Positions 55,775 to 64,000 of a DNA stretch of 64,000 bases are shown piece by piece; within the stretch, counting starts at the first letter, position 1; the number at the start of each line of letters is the position of its first letter. The position numbers and the translations under genes were made by a program. The notes beneath the pieces are model-generated. The model did not search any database. It was not told where the DNA came from and saw nothing but the letters and a program-made list of their open reading frames with translations. This DNA comes from Filimonas sp. (GTDB lineage Bacteria > Bacteroidota > Bacteroidia > Chitinophagales > Chitinophagaceae), in NCBI GenBank assembly GCA_017306865.1, contig JAFKHH010000011.1, positions 992,001 to 1,056,000 on the forward strand, given 5' to 3'.

Positions 55775-55817
55775 CAACATTGTTTCATATATATTTGCAA
55801 CGTTGTTTCAAATATAT
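55775..55817 (+). promoter_or_regulatory. Direct-repeat operator and -7 box of the TonB receptor operon
   Basis: Two 20-nt direct repeats with two mismatches lie at 55775-55794 (caacattgtttc...) and 55798-55817 (caacgttgtttc...), period 23. The TATATTTG -7 box (55790-55797) sits at their junction. AraC-type proteins often bind such head-to-tail half sites. Confidence 0.65.
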
Positions 55818-55825
55818 AACCCAAC

Positions 55826-58246
55826 ATGAAATTGATTAAACAAACCGTACTAGCTGTTTTTACACTGCTTTCCCTGTCAGCATTTGGCCAGTCGCCACTG
55901 AAAGGAAAAGTGTATCGCGATGAAAACCGCTCACTTCCAGTAGCAGGCGCTACAGTCTCCTGCGAAAACAAAACTGTCGTTACAGATTCCACCGGCAGTT
56001 TTTACTTCCCCGCAGTACAATTGCCCGCATCTGTTACCGTAACACATCTCTCTTTGGCGACTAATTCTGTTCGTATTAAAAAAGGAGAAGACTTAAGCAA
56101 CATCGCCATCATTATGAACGATGATTACCAGTCGCTCAACCAGGTGGTCGTAACAGCAGGCCGTTTTAACCAGCGCTTGCGCGATGTACCACAAAAGATA
56201 GAAGTACTATCTGCAAAAGATATTAATAGTACGCCTTCACTGGATATGACAGATGTGCTGAAGAAAAATACAACGGTCAATGTGATTCAATATCCCGGCT
56301 TACTTGCAGGGATAGGCATTCGTGGCTTTCGCCCGCAATTTTCCGGTCTTAACCAGCGAACATTGTTGCTGGTGAACGGCAGGCCTGCAGGTGCAACCAA
56401 TATGAGCTTTCTCGATCTGAACAATGTTGATCGCATAGAAGTATTCAAAGGCCCGGCGTCCGCACTATATGGCTCGCAGGCAATGGGCGGTGTGGTAAAC
56501 ATTATTACACCACAATCTTCCGGTAAAATACGCGGCACGGTCAATGCCTCTTACGGTAGCTTCAACACCTACGTGTTCAATGGGAAAGTAGGCGGCGATC
56601 TTGGAAAGAAGTTTGACTTTGATATAACCGGAGGTTATTTCAAAAGAGCAGATGATTTTAAAATTGGTAATGGTAATGTATTTCGCAAGATGCTAAATGC
56701 AGATGTGGCCAAACAAGTATATAGCGTACGCCGTGGCAGTGCTTTGGTGGACTCTTTGGGTTCCACAGCGGATGTAGCTGGCGATGGCAAAACAAGGCCC
56801 AATACAAAATACAGTTACTACACAGGCTTTGCGCGCGTAGGTTATAAGATTAGTAATAACTGGCGTGTAGATGTAAGTGGTAGTTCTTTCACTGCAAAGC
56901 ATGTAGAATCGCCCGGCGATATAGCTAAAGATGGGGCTGATGCCGGACTGAAAAATGTATATCGCTATAGCGGAGATGTAAGTCTTTCCGGTAATGTAAA
57001 AAATCATGAATTGCTTTTCAGGAGTTATTTGTCCTTTGAAAGATCAGACGCACTTGCCATACGCACATCAACAGGCGTAGTGATCGATACGCCTTATTTA
57101 TCCCGCCGTTCAGATTATAAATGGAATGGTTTCCAGGCAAGAGATGCCATTCGCCTGGGCGATCAGAAAATTATTGTAGGTTATGATTACAGTTATGCTT
57201 TCGGTAAGCTTACCGTGTATCCTGCACCCAAAGACAGGCAGCAAAGTGAATATACTACGGCACCTAACTCATCACTCGTAACACATGGGTTTTACACACA
57301 AGGTCAACTCTTGTTTTTGAATAACGCCTTGCATGTTAACCCAGGCATTCGTATAGATAATACCACCTTCAATATCTTAGAAACACCCGGCTTTACCAGC
57401 GGACTTAAAACAGGTAGCCAGTCAAATGTATTTGTAAGCCCAAGCATTAGTGCGCAGTATGATCTTACAAAAGAACTATCTGTACATGGCAGTCTAGGCC
57501 GTGCATTTGTTACGCCCGATGCATCTAATGTAGCAGGCACTACTATACAAGGCAAAGGCACAGGTAAGATCACGCTTACACAAGGAAACCCTGACCTGAA
57601 AAATGAAAATAGCTGGTCACAAGATATAGGCGCGCGCTTTGCGCACAACGGCTGGTTTGCAGATGTTACTTACTTTGCTACGCAGGTAAAAGATAGGATC
57701 ACTTCTAAAGCTGCACCACCTGCTGACCCAACAATGACGATAGATGGAGACAAAGTAACCTCTATTACTACCTACTACAATTCAGATAACAGCTATGTGA
57801 AAGGATTGGAAGTAATGGTCTCTTATGACTTTGGCGTGTTGGCGCATTACCGTTACAGCCTCCGTCCGTTCATTAATGCCACTTATTATTTCCGTTATGA
57901 GGACACAAAGGCGAATGATAATGGCGGTATAGATAAATCGTTAATGACCAACATTGCAAAAAACAATTACCTGGGAGGTGTAGAGTTCGGGTATAAAAAA
58001 CTAAACCTGAAACTAAGCACGCGTTATGTAGGTAAAAGATGGGACAGGAATTACAACGACGGACTAAGGCCATTGATCGAGTATCCCTCTTTTATGACAA
58101 TGGATTTCTTCGCCGCGTATAAAATCACCGCTATGCATCAGCTCGCGTTCTACCTGGATAATCTTACAGATGAAAACTACTACGAGAAACGTGGGTACAA
58201 TATGCCCGGCAGGAATTTCAGGATCAAGTACACATTAAGCTTTTAA
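55826..58246 (+). CDS. TonB-dependent outer-membrane receptor
   Basis: 806 residues with signal peptide. An N-terminal carboxypeptidase-regulatory-like domain (about 26-98; GKVYRDENRSLPVAGATVS) is followed by the plug (about 112-225; VDRIEVFKGPASALYGSQAMGGVVNI) and a 22-strand-like barrel ending in a final Phe. With the three downstream genes it resembles the Hmu heme uptake locus (receptor HmuR). The substrate, heme or another tetrapyrrole, is inferred. It overlaps nothing; the ExbB-like gene starts 2 bases after its stop. Confidence 0.95.
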   Translation: MKLIKQTVLAVFTLLSLSAFGQSPLKGKVYRDENRSLPVAGATVSCENKTVVTDSTGSFYFPAVQLPASVTVTHLSLATNSVRIKKGEDLSNIAIIMNDDYQSLNQVVVTAGRFNQRLRDVPQKIEVLSAKDINSTPSLDMTDVLKKNTTVNVIQYPGLLAGIGIRGFRPQFSGLNQRTLLLVNGRPAGATNMSFLDLNNVDRIEVFKGPASALYGSQAMGGVVNIITPQSSGKIRGTVNASYGSFNTYVFNGKVGGDLGKKFDFDITGGYFKRADDFKIGNGNVFRKMLNADVAKQVYSVRRGSALVDSLGSTADVAGDGKTRPNTKYSYYTGFARVGYKISNNWRVDVSGSSFTAKHVESPGDIAKDGADAGLKNVYRYSGDVSLSGNVKNHELLFRSYLSFERSDALAIRTSTGVVIDTPYLSRRSDYKWNGFQARDAIRLGDQKIIVGYDYSYAFGKLTVYPAPKDRQQSEYTTAPNSSLVTHGFYTQGQLLFLNNALHVNPGIRIDNTTFNILETPGFTSGLKTGSQSNVFVSPSISAQYDLTKELSVHGSLGRAFVTPDASNVAGTTIQGKGTGKITLTQGNPDLKNENSWSQDIGARFAHNGWFADVTYFATQVKDRITSKAAPPADPTMTIDGDKVTSITTYYNSDNSYVKGLEVMVSYDFGVLAHYRYSLRPFINATYYFRYEDTKANDNGGIDKSLMTNIAKNNYLGGVEFGYKKLNLKLSTRYVGKRWDRNYNDGLRPLIEYPSFMTMDFFAAYKITAMHQLAFYLDNLTDENYYEKRGYNMPGRNFRIKYTLSF

Positions 58247-58248
58247 TT

Positions 58249-58782
58249 ATGCAGACAATAGAAAACGTAACATACATCCTTTCTAAGTTTTTTTACATAC
58301 CTGTGGTCATCGCGTTGTTCCTGCTACTGGTCTTTACGCTGTATAACCTTGGCGTGTTTATAGCAGAAGCATTGAAGCGGTTAAAGAAGATGGATACGTA
58401 TGTATCAGGCTCACTGCAACAAATGCAGGCTGCAAAAAATGTAAGCAAAGCTGATGCGGAGATCCTGCTGGAAACAATTATTCATGCCCAGCAAAGAAAA
58501 AATATCAACAACATTCAGAAAGCCAAATATTGCGTAAAGATCGGCCCTACAGCAGGGCTCATAGGTACGCTTACACCTATGGCGAGTGCGCTGGCAGGTC
58601 TTGCAGAAGGAAACATGAACAGCCTGGCTGCACAAATGATCACCGCATTTTCTACAACAGTGTTGGGGCTGGTGATAGGTGGTATAGCATACTCTATTGC
58701 GCATATAAGGAACAGGTGGCTGAAAGCCGACCGGTATAAACTTGGATTGGAAGCGGAGACCATTTTTAAAGAACTGAAATAA
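58249..58782 (+). CDS. MotA/TolQ/ExbB proton-channel family protein
   Basis: 177 residues. Helices at about 15-40 (VVIALFLLLVFTLYNL) and, after a cytoplasmic part, at about 100-120 and 140-165 (AGLIGTLTPMASAL and TTVLGLVIGGIAYSIAHI). The conserved TP motif and GPTAGLIGTL are typical. It probably powers an envelope transport step; HmuU of Porphyromonas is a similar protein. It starts 2 bases after the receptor. Confidence 0.9.
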   Translation: MQTIENVTYILSKFFYIPVVIALFLLLVFTLYNLGVFIAEALKRLKKMDTYVSGSLQQMQAAKNVSKADAEILLETIIHAQQRKNINNIQKAKYCVKIGPTAGLIGTLTPMASALAGLAEGNMNSLAAQMITAFSTTVLGLVIGGIAYSIAHIRNRWLKADRYKLGLEAETIFKELK

Positions 58783-58787
58783 TCGCT

Positions 58788-59144
58788 ATGAAGTTTTTAG
58801 AAACATTCCATAACACGGAAGAAGAGCTTGGCGAAGAAGATCCGATGAATGGTGTAGCGCAATTGTTTGACGTAAGCATTGCATTCATCGTAGCAGTCAT
58901 TGCTGCGCTCTTTACGCTGCTCTCTTCCAAAGATTTGCTGAAAGCTGGCAGTGAGTGGGAGCTGGTGCAAAAAAGTCAAATGAAAGAACAGACTGTCAGT
59001 GATAAAGATAAACGTACCAATCCCGTAAGCAGGAAAGCAACCTCTACGCAAAAGTCAGGTAATGGAAAAAGGCTGGGAACAGCATACCAGTTGGATAATG
59101 GTGAAGTGATCTATGTACCGGATGATAAACAAACGAATCAATGA
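58788..59144 (+). CDS. DUF2149 family protein (ExbD-like position)
   Basis: 118 residues. One helix at about 22-42 (AQLFDVSIAFIVAVIAALFTLL), with an acidic N-terminus and a basic C-terminal part. DUF2149 is always found with MotA/ExbB-type proteins, in a place like ExbD. It overlaps the next gene by 4 bases (ATGA). Confidence 0.88.
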   Translation: MKFLETFHNTEEELGEEDPMNGVAQLFDVSIAFIVAVIAALFTLLSSKDLLKAGSEWELVQKSQMKEQTVSDKDKRTNPVSRKATSTQKSGNGKRLGTAYQLDNGEVIYVPDDKQTNQ

Positions 59145-62100
59145 GACCACTACAATTATTATATCTATGCTTCCTGCTACTCGCAGGCTGCATGCAGGGA
59201 AAGCAAAAGCCAAAACTGGCATTGCTTTCCACACACGTCTCTTTCTCCCCGGGGGAGTTTGAGCAGGCGGTAAAAAAGTATGCCAATAGTTTTACCGTAA
59301 CCGTATATGACCCGGCAAACTTTACTGCCGCAGAGGTGGCTAAGGCTGATTTGGTAATGTGTGAAAGCCTTGGCGCACGCATTTCTATTGTGCAACCACA
59401 ACTGGATAGCATTAAGCAGCGTACGAAGATTATTTACATTGGTACGCCTGGCGCAACAGGAAATGTTGATACATTTTATGCAACAATGCTCAAAACGTAT
59501 TGGGATAATGCGAATACGGAAAACTATGAAGGCATGCTTAGTTATGTAGGCAATAAGATCTTCGGTTTATCATTGCCCATACAAAAATGTATAACCTATC
59601 CGCAATATGGCTTCTACCACACCGGGCAGGATACGCTGTTCACAGACCTGGCAGCTTACCTGAACTGGTATGCACAATATAAAGCCCACACATACAATCC
59701 CGATTCATTAACCGTAGGGTTGGTTTATTATCAAAGTGCTTTCGTAAAGAAAGACCTTAAAGTAATAGACGCACTAATCAGGAACATTGAATCAAAAGGG
59801 CAAAATGTAATACCACTGTTGGCAAAAGGGAATTTCAGGATCGATAGCTTTTTTATGAAGAATAATATGCCTAAAGTAGATGTGATCATCTATGGAGGTA
59901 TGTTTCTTGACTTCGCTAATCCCGACAGGGGAAGAATGAGTGCTAAAAAACTGGATGTGCCTATACTGATCGGTGCTACAAGTAGCAACAGAACTGTGCA
60001 GGAATGGGAAGAAGGTATTGGTGGTTTTTCACCAGATATGACAGACCGTTTCTTTTTTACAGAACGGGATGGTGCTTTCGAGCCGCTTATGATTGGCGCA
60101 CAGGTTAAAGATGGCGAAGGCAGGAACTGGATAGAGCCAATCTCATATCAAATAAACTGGCGCGTAAACAGGGCATTAAGCTGGGCACGCCTGCGTAAAA
60201 AGAAAAACGCAGAAAAGAAAATAGTGATCACGTACTATAGTGAAGGCAGCGGCAAAGCAAATGTAGGTGGAGATATAGATGCGTATCTGAATGTACAGGG
60301 GAGTGCTGTGCAATTGCTGAAAGCCTTCAGGCAAAGCGGCTACAACACCGGGCAAAAAAACATTCCTACAGAAAAAGAATTATCGGAACTCATGTCCGCT
60401 CATGCTTCCAATGTAGGGTCATGGGCAGGCGCAGAGTTGGCGCGACGTAAAGCTGATACGTTGCATAAAGTAATACGGATACCGGTAGATCAGTACTTAC
60501 AATGGTTTCAGCATTACCCAAAAGCGTTGCAGGATGAAGTGATCGCTAAATGGGGCGCACCTCCCGGTAATATGATGACTGTAGAAGACAGCACAGGCAG
60601 GAAGGAATTTGTTATACCCATTATTCAATATGGTAATATCGTTTTAGCGCCGCATCCTAACTGGGGCTTGCAGGAAAGCAACGACATGATCTATGGTACG
60701 AAAGCGATACCGCCGCACCATGCCTATATTGCTTTTTACGAATGGATGAAACATGCATACAATGCAGACGCATTCCTGTCATTATTTACCCAGTTGTCAT
60801 TAATGCCTGGCAAGCAGGAAGGGCCTTCCGCAAATGATTTTGTCGGGTTACTGATAGGTGATCTGCCACATATAACGGTTACCCCATTAATGTCCGGCAG
60901 TGCAGTAAAAAATAAGCGAAGGGCCAGTGCATTAACGATCGGGTATATGAATGAGCTGACAGAGGCCGTGCTGAGCGATAGCCTGCAACGGATCAAACGC
61001 ATGATAGATGACAGGAGGAGCGCTACTAATCCACAAATAAAAAACAGTCTCACTGAAAAGATCATTAACCTGGCTGCACAACAATTAAAAGACAAGGTGG
61101 AGGTAAGTGCCGATCCTGAAATATATATCAGTAAAATAGAAAAACAGTTACAGGCAATCATCAGCACAAAAATACCCGATGGCACGCATACGCTGGGCGT
61201 AGCGCCTACAGGCGTTAAACTACAACGGCTGGTGAAGGCTATGTTGGGTACGCAAACGGCTGCAACCGATGCTGCAAAGCAACAGTTATTGCAGAAGGAG
61301 AAAATGTATGTTGCAAATCTTAACCGGGCAGGCGATGAAGTGAAGAATATTCTGCACGCAATGAATGGTGGATATGTAGAGGCTGGCCCTTCAGATGATG
61401 TAGTGCGCAACCCGGAATCATTACCTCCGGGGCGCAATCCTTATTCCATAAATGATAAAAATATTCCATCGAAAGAGGCATGGGAAATAGGCAAGCGCAT
61501 GGCAGATGGCTTGCTGGTAGATTATGAACAGAAACATGGCAAAGGAAGCTATCCGAAGAAAGTGGCTTTTGTACTGTGGTCTACCGAAATAACCAATTCC
61601 CAAGGCGTTACAGAAGCAGAGATTATGTACCTGATGGGCGTTAAGCCTGTGTGGAATACCAAAGGACAGGTAATGGGCGCAGAACTCATTCCCGCCAGCG
61701 TATTGCAAAGACCACGTATAGATGTGCTGATCACAACGTCGGGAACTTATCGGGATCATTTCGCGGATAAAGTTGCCTTGCTGGACACTGCAGTTAAGCT
61801 TGCAGGAGCGGTAGCAGATACGAATAACTGGGTGAGAAACCATGCACTGAAATATCAGCAGGCATTAAAGCTGAAACATGCAGAACAGGCATTGCCTAGA
61901 ATATATTCCACAGCAGCAGGTGCGTATTCTACCAACCTGGAGTTCGCTACTGAGAAGGGCGATAGCTGGAGTAACGATACTACTTTGTCTGATCTGTATA
62001 TGCGGCGCATGGCAAACACACTAGGGCATTCAGATACTGCTTATCAGTCAGCATTATTTGCATTAAACATCAAAGATGTGGACGCTGCCGCATTTGGACG

Positions 62101-62908
62101 CAGCTCCAATGTATTAGGTATTATGGATCACCCGATGGTGGCAGCTTATTATGGCGCCATTAACCTGGCGGTAAAGAACAGCACAGGCAGAACACCTGAT
62201 ATGTATATCAATGACCTGGCAGATAAAAATAACAGTGCAGTAACAACGCTGCAGGCATTTTATCATAAAGAAATGGATACGCGCTACCTGAACCCTGCAT
62301 GGATAAAAGGGATGCAGGCACAGGGATATGATGGTGCGCGTTTTATGGATGCTTTCGCGGAAAACCTGATGCTGTGGGACGTAACGAAGAGCGATATGGT
62401 GACGGATGAAGATTGGAATAAAGTGTATGAAACGTATGTAGAAGATAAAATGAAGCTTGGTTTGCATGAATTTTTTGAACAGAACAATCCTTATGCAAAA
62501 CAAAGCTTCGTGTCTCATCTCCTGGAAGCTGCAGAGAAAGGATATTGGCATGCTTCTGATCGGCAACTGCAAACATTGGCTACTACGTTGTCTAATTCTG
62601 TAGTGTCACATGGTGCAACTTGTAACACGGCTGTATGTAATTCTGTAAAGACAAAGAATTTTATAAAACAAGTGTTGGAGAAAGTGCCAGGCGGAAATGT
62701 ATTGGCGGCTAAATACGAAGCCACTATCAGCAATTTGAAAACATCTCCCACTACAGCCTCTGCAAAAACGGGAGAGAAGGTGCAGGTGCAAGGTTATGAA
62801 GTAAAAGAAACTACTGTGGCACAGAATAAAAACAGTGTTACTTATGTAGCGCTGATACTGCTCATTGTTGTCTTATTGTCCGGTTTTGTTGTTGAGATAA
62901 GAAGGTAA
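59141..62908 (+). CDS. CobN-like chelatase, lipid-anchored (HmuS-like)
   Basis: 1255 residues. Signal with lipobox LLAGC at about 13-17, and a hydrophobic C-terminal helix (YVALILLIVVLLSGFVVEI), so it should face the periplasm. CobN features include SLGARISIVQPQLD, a large central region with PHHAYIAFYEWMK, GDLPHITVTPL, ALSWARLRKKK, and GRSSNVLG near the end. Cytoplasmic CobN inserts cobalt into corrinoids. Exported homologues (HmuS) have been proposed to act on heme. No CobS or CobT genes are nearby. The ATG overlaps DUF2149 by 4 bases. Confidence 0.9.
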   Translation: MRPLQLLYLCFLLLAGCMQGKQKPKLALLSTHVSFSPGEFEQAVKKYANSFTVTVYDPANFTAAEVAKADLVMCESLGARISIVQPQLDSIKQRTKIIYIGTPGATGNVDTFYATMLKTYWDNANTENYEGMLSYVGNKIFGLSLPIQKCITYPQYGFYHTGQDTLFTDLAAYLNWYAQYKAHTYNPDSLTVGLVYYQSAFVKKDLKVIDALIRNIESKGQNVIPLLAKGNFRIDSFFMKNNMPKVDVIIYGGMFLDFANPDRGRMSAKKLDVPILIGATSSNRTVQEWEEGIGGFSPDMTDRFFFTERDGAFEPLMIGAQVKDGEGRNWIEPISYQINWRVNRALSWARLRKKKNAEKKIVITYYSEGSGKANVGGDIDAYLNVQGSAVQLLKAFRQSGYNTGQKNIPTEKELSELMSAHASNVGSWAGAELARRKADTLHKVIRIPVDQYLQWFQHYPKALQDEVIAKWGAPPGNMMTVEDSTGRKEFVIPIIQYGNIVLAPHPNWGLQESNDMIYGTKAIPPHHAYIAFYEWMKHAYNADAFLSLFTQLSLMPGKQEGPSANDFVGLLIGDLPHITVTPLMSGSAVKNKRRASALTIGYMNELTEAVLSDSLQRIKRMIDDRRSATNPQIKNSLTEKIINLAAQQLKDKVEVSADPEIYISKIEKQLQAIISTKIPDGTHTLGVAPTGVKLQRLVKAMLGTQTAATDAAKQQLLQKEKMYVANLNRAGDEVKNILHAMNGGYVEAGPSDDVVRNPESLPPGRNPYSINDKNIPSKEAWEIGKRMADGLLVDYEQKHGKGSYPKKVAFVLWSTEITNSQGVTEAEIMYLMGVKPVWNTKGQVMGAELIPASVLQRPRIDVLITTSGTYRDHFADKVALLDTAVKLAGAVADTNNWVRNHALKYQQALKLKHAEQALPRIYSTAAGAYSTNLEFATEKGDSWSNDTTLSDLYMRRMANTLGHSDTAYQSALFALNIKDVDAAAFGRSSNVLGIMDHPMVAAYYGAINLAVKNSTGRTPDMYINDLADKNNSAVTTLQAFYHKEMDTRYLNPAWIKGMQAQGYDGARFMDAFAENLMLWDVTKSDMVTDEDWNKVYETYVEDKMKLGLHEFFEQNNPYAKQSFVSHLLEAAEKGYWHASDRQLQTLATTLSNSVVSHGATCNTAVCNSVKTKNFIKQVLEKVPGGNVLAAKYEATISNLKTSPTTASAKTGEKVQVQGYEVKETTVAQNKNSVTYVALILLIVVLLSGFVVEIRR

Positions 62909-63275
62909 AGGGGGGGTCTTTGCGGACTTTGCGTTTCCTCTGTGTTCTTTGCGTTATTCTATCGCAGGGAACGCAGAGGGATTGAGTTGAGAAGAAAATT
63001 GCCACAGAGGCTCAGAAACATAGAGAGAACACCAGGAGTCGCGAAGCGGCTCTTCTATGTGTTCTATGTTTTCTTGAATAAATCAAGTAATGCTGTTGCT
63101 AAAAAGATATGAGTATATCTATGTGACTATGTATCTATGATGCTATGTGTTTAAAAAAGTAAAAGCGACACAGAAAAGTGTTTCCGTGTTTCTGTACCTC
63201 TGTGGGCAAAATATAAAAATGGTTAAACTGCTATTGTAGTAATAACAATTTAACCATTCAACAATCTAACAATCC
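62909..63275. repeat. Intergenic repeats, no gene
   Basis: 367 bases. Starts with tttgcggactttgcgtttcctctgtgttc (about 62917) and continues as cgcagggaacgcagagg, then a diverged copy of the about 290-bp unit seen at 50930-51640 (gtcgcgaagcggc, ctatgtgactatgtatctatg). It ends in ggttaaactgctattg / aacaatttaaccattcaac words (about 63220-63260). Confidence 0.7.
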
Positions 63276-64000
63276 TTAATCCTCTAAATACCCAAACACC
63301 CCTCTGTTAAAATCGCTGAAAGCCTGTTCTAATTCCTCGTGTGTATTCATCAGGAACGGGCCATAGGCTGCAATAGGTTCATCTATTGGTTCGCCACTTA
63401 GTACCAGTACTACGCTATCTTCTGTAGCGGTAATGGTAAAAGTATCGCCGTCGTTTTTGAACAATACAAAATTGTCCTGTGGCGCATCAGCGCTCTCGTT
63501 TACTTTTATACCACCTTCTATAACGACCATGCCGGTGTTGTAATTCTCAGGTAAATTGATCGTTAACGATGTGCCTTTATTGATACGAACGTTATATAAA
63601 TGTATTGGTGTAAATGTAAATGCGCTGCCTTTTACGCCATTGAATTCCCCGGCAATCACATCCACCCGTCCGCCATTACCCGGTATGTCGTAGTGGTTCA
63701 TTTCACCGGCTGTAATAGACTGGTATTTTGGGGTAGACATTTTATCCTTTGCAGGTAAGTTCACCCATAGCTGTACCATCTGGAACAGGCCACCTTGTTT
63801 GCTATACTCAGCCTCATGGTATTCTTTGTGCAATACGCCGGAAGCTGCTGTCATCCATTGTACATCACCTGCACGTATAACACCGCTATGTCCATAGCTG
63901 TCATGGTGCGCTACTGCGCCCTGGTAAGCAATAGTTACCGTTTCAAAGCCACGGTGCGGATGCACACCTACACCTCTTGGTGTTTCGCGTGGCGAGAAAT
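63276..64000 (-). CDS. Pirin family protein, N-terminus cut off by the window
   Basis: The frame is open to the right edge, where it reads FSPRETPRGVGVHPHRGFETVT, the pirin N-terminal cupin with metal-binding His residues. It continues through WMTAASGVLHKEYHE and a second cupin. About 240 residues are present. An in-frame GTG at 63965 is internal. Pirins are quercetinases or redox-sensing cupin proteins; the role is unknown here. Confidence 0.93.
   Translation of the reverse strand, partial: FSPRETPRGVGVHPHRGFETVTIAYQGAVAHHDSYGHSGVIRAGDVQWMTAASGVLHKEYHEAEYSKQGGLFQMVQLWVNLPAKDKMSTPKYQSITAGEMNHYDIPGNGGRVDVIAGEFNGVKGSAFTFTPIHLYNVRINKGTSLTINLPENYNTGMVVIEGGIKVNESADAPQDNFVLFKNDGDTFTITATEDSVVLVLSGEPIDEPIAAYGPFLMNTHEELEQAFSDFNRGVFGYLED

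Noticed and set aside
55620-55825. B12 riboswitch before the TonB receptor
   Set aside because: No conserved B12-box (GCCACTG) or long structured leader is visible; only the repeat and the direct-repeat operator.
60736-61437. 233-codon open frame on the minus strand
   Set aside because: Antisense to the CobN-like gene, which is unmistakable on the plus strand.

Overview
The window looks like chromosomal DNA of a Bacteroidota bacterium, probably Chitinophagaceae-like. Evidence: several genes start just downstream of the Bacteroidota -7 box TAnnTTTG, purine-rich ribosome sites are mostly absent, NusB is of the long (about 310 residue) type, a SusC-type plug segment and DUF1573/DUF4397/DUF1835 proteins occur, and there is a heme-type TonB receptor operon. 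The species cannot be named from sequence alone. No rRNA, tRNA, CRISPR array, transposase or prophage was seen.

Layout. 1-8100: end of a serine hydrolase, a divergent M1 peptidase / peptide-binding lipoprotein pair, MsrA, MutS2 without an Smr domain, and a receiver-domain gene broken by one in-frame stop. 8100-12143: a block of nested hairpins, then a DPE2-like 4-alpha-glucanotransferase. 12144-22319: an accessory island with an SPFH/SHOCT protein, two zinc-ribbon proteins, an acidic-tract protein, a small membrane protein, a TPR protein, a DUF2185 protein, an NTF2-like putative immunity protein and a large DKNYW/TPR-like protein, with DUF2461 and flavin-binding genes between them. 22558-28694: groEL/groES, a lipoprotein truncated hemoglobin, then nusB-DUF1573-yajC-coaE. 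29073-36579: mixed housekeeping and hypothetical genes, including a MuiA-family protein with an inserted TonB-plug-like segment, tcdA, a YkgJ-type protein and a transglutaminase-like membrane protein. 36793-43727: parE, a DUF1835 protein, a VOC protein, parC and an OmpA lipoprotein, all on the plus strand. 43948-48826: a two-gene unit of a large membrane protein with a C-terminal trypsin-like domain and a secreted partner. 49151-54351: an RRM protein, an AlkZ-like winged-helix protein, a DUF4397 lipoprotein, an EamA transporter and its Lrp regulator. 54723-62908: an AraC regulator divergent from a TonB receptor / ExbB-like / DUF2149 / CobN-like operon that resembles the Hmu heme systems. 63276-64000: a partial pirin.

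The most unusual general feature is the intergenic DNA. Nearly every gap holds one or more of several unrelated repeat families. Short near-perfect palindromes (about 30 nt) are often nested inside much longer imperfect inverted repeats built from AT-rich words. These sit between co-oriented genes, inside the groESL operon, and beside factor-independent terminators. The best candidates for undescribed systems are the SPFH/zinc-ribbon island, the trypsin-like membrane protein pair and the repeat network. The AraC-controlled CobN operon is the best candidate for a coherent pathway: import of a tetrapyrrole across the outer membrane followed by handling of the metal in the periplasm.
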